Shown piece by piece: positions 6,577 to 9,785 of a stretch of 9,785 nucleotides of DNA (position 1 is its first letter; each line of letters opens with the position of its first letter). Below the pieces are notes generated by a model. It ran no database searches. It had not been told where the DNA came from and saw nothing but the letters and a program-made list of their open reading frames with translations. The DNA comes from Campylobacterales bacterium (GTDB lineage Bacteria; Campylobacterota; Campylobacteria; Campylobacterales; QNZT01): positions 1 through 9,785 of the forward strand of contig JALULO010000148.1 in assembly GCA_027056215.1 (NCBI GenBank), in the 5' to 3' direction. The position numbers and the translations under genes were made by a program.

Positions 6577-6963
6577 ATGCACTTAGAAGTTGTATCACCG
6601 ATACTAGGTTTTGAAGCAGTCAAAACATTTTCATGGGAAAAGATTGATGATTTTTTTTCTAAACTTGAAGCTGTAGGAGCGAAAGAAATTGCATTTACAC
6701 TTATCGACCCTACAACGATTCGTTCTTATGATTTTATGATTCCTCTTTTTTATAAAAATCTTTTAGAGATTGAAAAAAACGAAGATGTCGCAGTCCTTAA
6801 TATAGTTATCATCCAAAATCCTATCGAAAATGCTACTATTAACTTTTTAGCACCTTTGATTGTCAATACAAAGAAAAATCTATTAGCCCAAGTTGCTTTA
6901 GATAGTACAAAGTATCCTGACTTTGGTATCGCTGAACCGATAAAAGGTTACCTTCATGCATGA
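6577..6963 (+). CDS. fliW: Flagellar assembly factor FliW (CsrA antagonist)
   Basis: Small cytoplasmic protein that binds flagellin and also CsrA. When flagellin is exported, freed FliW captures CsrA and relieves its repression of flagellin translation. Family features over 128 aa: SPILGFE at residues 7-13, a middle region TLIDPTTIRSYDF (41-53), and the conserved core ATINFLAPLIVN (86-97) followed by AQVALDSTKYPDF (104-116). Length and pattern match C. jejuni FliW (Cj1075). The start is supported by AAGGA at 6566-6570. It overlaps proC by 8 nt (ATGCATGA), and the fliW-proC pairing is the same as in C. jejuni (from memory), so the two are cotranscribed. A run of eight T lies at 6651-6658, near codons 25-27. 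Its presence suggests a flagellated host, but no other flagellar gene is in view. Confidence 0.94.
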   Translation: MHLEVVSPILGFEAVKTFSWEKIDDFFSKLEAVGAKEIAFTLIDPTTIRSYDFMIPLFYKNLLEIEKNEDVAVLNIVIIQNPIENATINFLAPLIVNTKKNLLAQVALDSTKYPDFGIAEPIKGYLHA

Positions 6964-7729
6964 TTTGAAACTAACGATCATCGGTAGTGGAAATATGGCT
7001 GAAGCTATTTTACATAGTGTTTCAAAAACATACACTGTAGAAGTTGTTGCTAGAGATCAAAAGCGTCTTGAAACATTGTTACAACCATTTGGTACCAATG
7101 TGAGCTATCAGGTACTTGGTGAAACGTATGATATCAGCGATAAAAATATTATACTTTGTGTAAAACCTTATGCTTTGGCTGATGTAAGTAAACATTTTAG
7201 TGGTCAGGCAAATGCCCTTTTATCTGTACTTGCAGGTGTTCGTTTGGAAGATTTAAAACGTCACATAGCAGCAAAACACACCGTACGTACGATGCCAAAT
7301 CTCGCTGCAAAATATAGCAAATCTATGACAACACTTTGTGGTGATAGTACATTTAAAAATGAAGCTATGGAAATATGCAACTGTTTTGGTGAATCTCTCT
7401 GGCTTTGTCATGAAAAAGAGATCGATATTGCAACAGCCGTTGCAGGAAGTGGTCCGGCATTTTTAGCGCTGGTTGCTGAATCATTAGCCGATGGCTGTGT
7501 GAAAGAAGGTTTAAAACGCTCAGATGCACAAGATTTGGTAAAAGGATTATTTGCAGGATTTGCACCACTGATAGCACAAAACCACCCTGCTATGCTTAAA
7601 GATGCAGTTATGAGCCCAGGTGGTACAACAGCGGCAGGGTATGGTGCGCTAGAAGAAGAAAATGTACGAAATGGTTTTATAAAAGCGATTCAAAAAGCAT
7701 ATGAGAAGGCGAAAAAACTTGGAGGGTGA
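6956..7729 (+). CDS. proC: Pyrroline-5-carboxylate reductase (proline biosynthesis)
   Basis: Catalyses the last step of proline synthesis: NAD(P)H-dependent reduction of 1-pyrroline-5-carboxylate to L-proline in the cytoplasm. The N-terminal Rossmann fold shows IIGSGNMAEAI (8-18). Further landmarks are VKPYAL (69-74) and RTMPN (111-115). The C-terminal dimerisation and substrate domain carries AGSGPAF (163-169) and the family signature MSPGGTTAAG (219-228), followed by the usual final helix. At 257 aa it is full length. The ATG lies inside the end of fliW (8-nt overlap), with AAAAGG at 6942-6947 as ribosome-binding site, so translation is probably coupled. A strong intrinsic terminator follows nine nt after the stop. 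Confidence 0.97.
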   Translation: MHDLKLTIIGSGNMAEAILHSVSKTYTVEVVARDQKRLETLLQPFGTNVSYQVLGETYDISDKNIILCVKPYALADVSKHFSGQANALLSVLAGVRLEDLKRHIAAKHTVRTMPNLAAKYSKSMTTLCGDSTFKNEAMEICNCFGESLWLCHEKEIDIATAVAGSGPAFLALVAESLADGCVKEGLKRSDAQDLVKGLFAGFAPLIAQNHPAMLKDAVMSPGGTTAAGYGALEEENVRNGFIKAIQKAYEKAKKLGG

Positions 7730-7737
7730 AACTGTGT

Positions 7738-7764
7738 AGGGAAGGTCATAGACCTTCCTTTCTC
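7738..7764 (+). terminator. Rho-independent terminator of fliW-proC
   Basis: AGGGAAGGTC (7738-7747) pairs with GACCTTCCTT (7751-7760) around an ATA loop, ten pairs including one G-U. A pyrimidine tail TTTCTCTT follows. It lies between convergent proC and the DUF465 gene. On the minus strand the hairpin is also present but lacks a clear U-tail, so it mainly serves the plus-strand unit. Confidence 0.85.
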
Positions 7765-7992
7765 TTATAGATTGTGTTCTTTTTTGTAGTCCATGATTAT
7801 GGCATAAGCTTCATCTTTGAGCAACAGTTTCTCTTTTTTCAATGTCTCCAATGTTGCTTGTTCCATATGTTCTCTGCCAGCTTCCACTTCTTTGATTTGA
7901 TCATCTAGTGCGTTATGTTTCTCAAATATCTTTGCAAAGTGTGCATTTTCTGTTTTTAATTTTGAAATAATATCTCTGTATTCATGTAACAT
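7765..7992 (-). CDS. Small DUF465 (YdcH-like) protein
   Basis: A 75-residue, highly charged, fully helical protein. MLHEYRDIISKLKTENAHFAKIF at the start, then a D-x-x-I-x-x-x-E segment (LDDQIKEVEAG) and LKKEKLLLKDEAYAIIMDYK near the end, match the DUF465 family. That family is a short antiparallel helical hairpin resembling SlyX/YdcH proteins. Its biochemical role is unknown. The start is supported by AGGAGA at 7998-8003 on the minus strand, five nt before the ATG. It lies 43 nt behind argJ in the same direction and probably ends that transcription unit. A separate weak promoter in the A/T-rich gap cannot be ruled out. Confidence 0.87.
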   Translation of the reverse strand: MLHEYRDIISKLKTENAHFAKIFEKHNALDDQIKEVEAGREHMEQATLETLKKEKLLLKDEAYAIIMDYKKEHNL

Positions 7993-8035
7993 GAAGTTCT
8001 CCTGTTAATTTATATTTACGTTTCTATTCTAACAT

Positions 8036-9247
8036 TTATGTTCTGTAATCAGCATTAATTTTAACATAGTCATAACTTAAATCACATCCATAACTGGTAA
8101 AACTGTGATTTGCGATCCCTAAATCACAACTGATTGTAAAGCTCTCTTTTTTCATAATTTCGAAAGCTTTGTGTTCTCTTTCTTTATCTAAAATTGGAAA
8201 TTCTTTTGCATAAATGATAAGATCAGCATACTTAATCACAAGACTTTCTTCATCACAGTCGATACCGCTTGCCCCTATGGTTGATGCGATACGTCCCCAG
8301 TTTGGATCTTCTCCAAATAGAGCAGTTTTAACCAAAAGTGAGTTACTGAGTGCTTTAGATGCTTTTTGTGCATCTTCTTTACTCTTTGCACCTTTTACGG
8401 TAAAAGCAACCACTTTATTTGATCCCTCGCCATCTTTGAGAATCATCATTGAGAGTTGGTGTGTGAGCATATCTAGTGCCTGTGCAAAGGCTTCTTTGTG
8501 GTATGTTTTACTTGTATGATTTGAGAGTAGCAAAACAGTGTCATTGGTAGATGTATCACCATCAACACTGATCGTATTAAAAGATTTTTCTACGCTTTGT
8601 TTTAACACATCGTCCATCTCTTCTTTTGGTATATCTGCATCTGTGACGATAAAACAGAGCATCGTTGCCATCGCAGGATTGATCATACCCGCTCCTTTGC
8701 AGATACCAGCGATGTGAAATGTATCACCATCGTCTAGTTCGACTTTAAATGCCAACTCTTTTTCAAAGCTATCTGTCGTCATGATCGCTCTGGCTGTTTT
8801 ATGAGAGTTTTTAGCATCAAAATCAAACTTATCAAAAGCAGATGTAATCGTATCGATAGGCAGCGGATAGCCGATGACACCGGTTGAACTCATCACGGGA
8901 TTGGTACAAGGATATACTTCTTGTAGTTTTGAAAAGATCGTGTTGATATCTTCGATTCCTCTTTTTCCTGTCATAGCATTTGCATTTTTAGCATTCATCA
9001 AGATGAAATTGGTTTGAAATCCTTTAGGATAGGCTAAAAAATGTTTGATAGGTGCAGCTTGAAATCTGTTTGTTGTAAATGTTGCACTAATATCGCAGAG
9101 TGTATCACTTCTGATAAAGGCTACATCGCCGTCTATATCGCTCGTACCACTATTGGCAGGATTTGTTTTCATGCCGACATTGACACCATCACAATAAAAT
9201 CCTTCTACATTTGCCAAACCACCTTTGATGGGAAAAATATTAAACAT
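8036..9247 (-). CDS. argJ: Bifunctional glutamate N-acetyltransferase / ornithine acetyltransferase ArgJ
   Basis: Moves the acetyl group from N-acetylornithine to glutamate in arginine biosynthesis, recycling acetyl groups. Some members can also use acetyl-CoA for the first step; which type this is cannot be read from sequence. The proenzyme cuts itself before a threonine. Here KGAGMINPAMATML (184-197) shows the cleavage site between Ala194 and nucleophile Thr195. The oxyanion-hole motif SSTGVIG is at 120-126. The C-terminal half has GSNKVVAF, FGEDPNWGRIASTIGASG and the final NADYRT, all typical. At 403 aa it is full length. The start is fixed by GGAG at 9255-9258 on the minus strand. It overlaps the upstream channel gene by 8 nt, which suggests translational coupling. 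No ARG box was recognised. Confidence 0.97.
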   Translation of the reverse strand: MFNIFPIKGGLANVEGFYCDGVNVGMKTNPANSGTSDIDGDVAFIRSDTLCDISATFTTNRFQAAPIKHFLAYPKGFQTNFILMNAKNANAMTGKRGIEDINTIFSKLQEVYPCTNPVMSSTGVIGYPLPIDTITSAFDKFDFDAKNSHKTARAIMTTDSFEKELAFKVELDDGDTFHIAGICKGAGMINPAMATMLCFIVTDADIPKEEMDDVLKQSVEKSFNTISVDGDTSTNDTVLLLSNHTSKTYHKEAFAQALDMLTHQLSMMILKDGEGSNKVVAFTVKGAKSKEDAQKASKALSNSLLVKTALFGEDPNWGRIASTIGASGIDCDEESLVIKYADLIIYAKEFPILDKEREHKAFEIMKKESFTISCDLGIANHSFTSYGCDLSYDYVKINADYRT

Positions 9248-9785
9248 TTTTATACTCCGTTGGACGCTCTTTTTTGCGTGCTATTTTTTTTGCCATTCTG
9301 ATACCTTCACTACCTCCGATAAGCATCAGTTTTGATCCTATCGTGATAATCGTCTCTTCACCTGGCATAGGTATAAAGTTATCTTTATCATCACGTATAC
9401 CTACTACGTTGACTTTGGTAAAGCTTGATAGTTTGATATCTTTAAGTTTTTTATACAACATCCACGAATAGCTTGGAATTTTAATCTCTTCGATATCCAA
9501 AGGTGTATCTTTTTTATACAAAAACTCTTCGAGGATATTTTCCATCTCAGGACGCTGGCTGATAGCACTCATACGTTGTGCCATCAGTTTGGTAGGGGAG
9601 ACCACACTATCTGCACCAAGTTTTTTAAGTTTTTCGATATCACTCATGGTTCTTGCGTTTGTTAAGATAAAATAGGGTCGTCTTCGTTTGATCTCTTTTT
9701 CGTGTAATCTTGCAGATGCGATAAGAGCGATATTGTCAGCGATATTTTCAGACAATGTGATAATACCTTTTGCACTAGAAAGATG
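9240..9785 (-). CDS. RCK/TrkA-type potassium channel or transport protein, 5' end cut by the window
   Basis: C-terminal regulatory part of a potassium channel or uptake protein. The frame stays open to the window edge: ten residues (HLSSAKGIIT) precede the TTG at 9753-9755, which is an internal leucine codon rather than a start. KGIITLSENIADNIALI is the end of an RCK N-terminal (Rossmann) domain. LKKLGADSVVSPTKLMAQRM is the stretch typical of Kch-like channels. The second half, from about IKIPSYSW to KLMLIGG, is an RCK C-terminal (TrkA_C) ligand-sensing domain, followed by a basic tail. About 181 residues are visible. Any ion-channel transmembrane part would lie outside the window, so a membrane channel (Kch-like) and a soluble TrkA-like subunit cannot be told apart. 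Its stop overlaps the argJ start (ATGTTTAA). Confidence 0.85.
   Translation of the reverse strand, partial: HLSSAKGIITLSENIADNIALIASARLHEKEIKRRRPYFILTNARTMSDIEKLKKLGADSVVSPTKLMAQRMSAISQRPEMENILEEFLYKKDTPLDIEEIKIPSYSWMLYKKLKDIKLSSFTKVNVVGIRDDKDNFIPMPGEETIITIGSKLMLIGGSEGIRMAKKIARKKERPTEYKNV

Noticed and set aside
7875..7895. GCTTCCACTTC inside the DUF465 gene as a second copy of the palindromic element.
   Set aside because: Only a short stretch matches, without the partner arms, and it is ordinary coding sequence.
8214..8519. Open frame of 101 codons on the plus strand inside argJ.
   Set aside because: It is antisense to conserved ArgJ sequence and its composition mirrors the argJ codons; no family resemblance.
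9240..9755. Reading the RCK-domain gene as a complete small protein starting at the TTG at 9753-9755.
   Set aside because: The frame continues upstream to the window edge with typical RCK residues (AKGIIT), so the TTG is an internal leucine codon.

Overview
The window is low-GC bacterial chromosome, most consistent with the Campylobacterota (epsilonproteobacteria). Evidence: a PEB4-type SurA-like chaperone followed by class II fructose-bisphosphate aldolase, the block lon-bamD (leftward) / fliW-proC (rightward), the histidine kinase signature AHQWRQPLN, and A/T-rich TTTAG-TATAAT-like promoter boxes. From memory, Campylobacter jejuni has the same two blocks (Cj0596-Cj0597 and Cj1073c-Cj1076), but far apart. 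A free-living relative such as Sulfurimonas or Sulfurovum is a plausible inference, not proven.

Layout. 1-1223 (+): 3' part of a FIST-domain sensor histidine kinase, cut by the window edge. 1224-1389: gene-free stretch with a promoter-like box and short inverted repeats. 1390-3308 (+): peb4 and fbaA, a likely two-gene operon. 3309-3405: convergent intergenic region, almost filled by a 78-nt nested palindrome that does not have the layout of a normal terminator. 3406-6484 (-): bamD then lon, tightly coupled. 6485-6576: divergent promoter region. 6577-7729 (+): fliW and proC, overlapping by 8 nt and closed by a clear intrinsic terminator. 7765-9785 (-): an RCK/TrkA-type potassium-channel protein (cut by the window edge), argJ and a small DUF465 protein, probably one transcription unit.

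Functional themes. Envelope biogenesis and protein quality control (PEB4, BamD, Lon) sit beside core metabolism (aldolase, proline and arginine biosynthesis) and motility control (FliW). This is mainly core genome: I see no transposase, integrase, tRNA, rRNA or CRISPR array. The parts most worth a second look are non-coding. They are the palindromic element between fbaA and lon, and the short fliW leader, whose Shine-Dalgarno lies inside a near-consensus CsrA-binding sequence. The second is notable because FliW is itself the CsrA antagonist.

I found no convincing new multi-gene system. The palindromic element is the best candidate for something undescribed.
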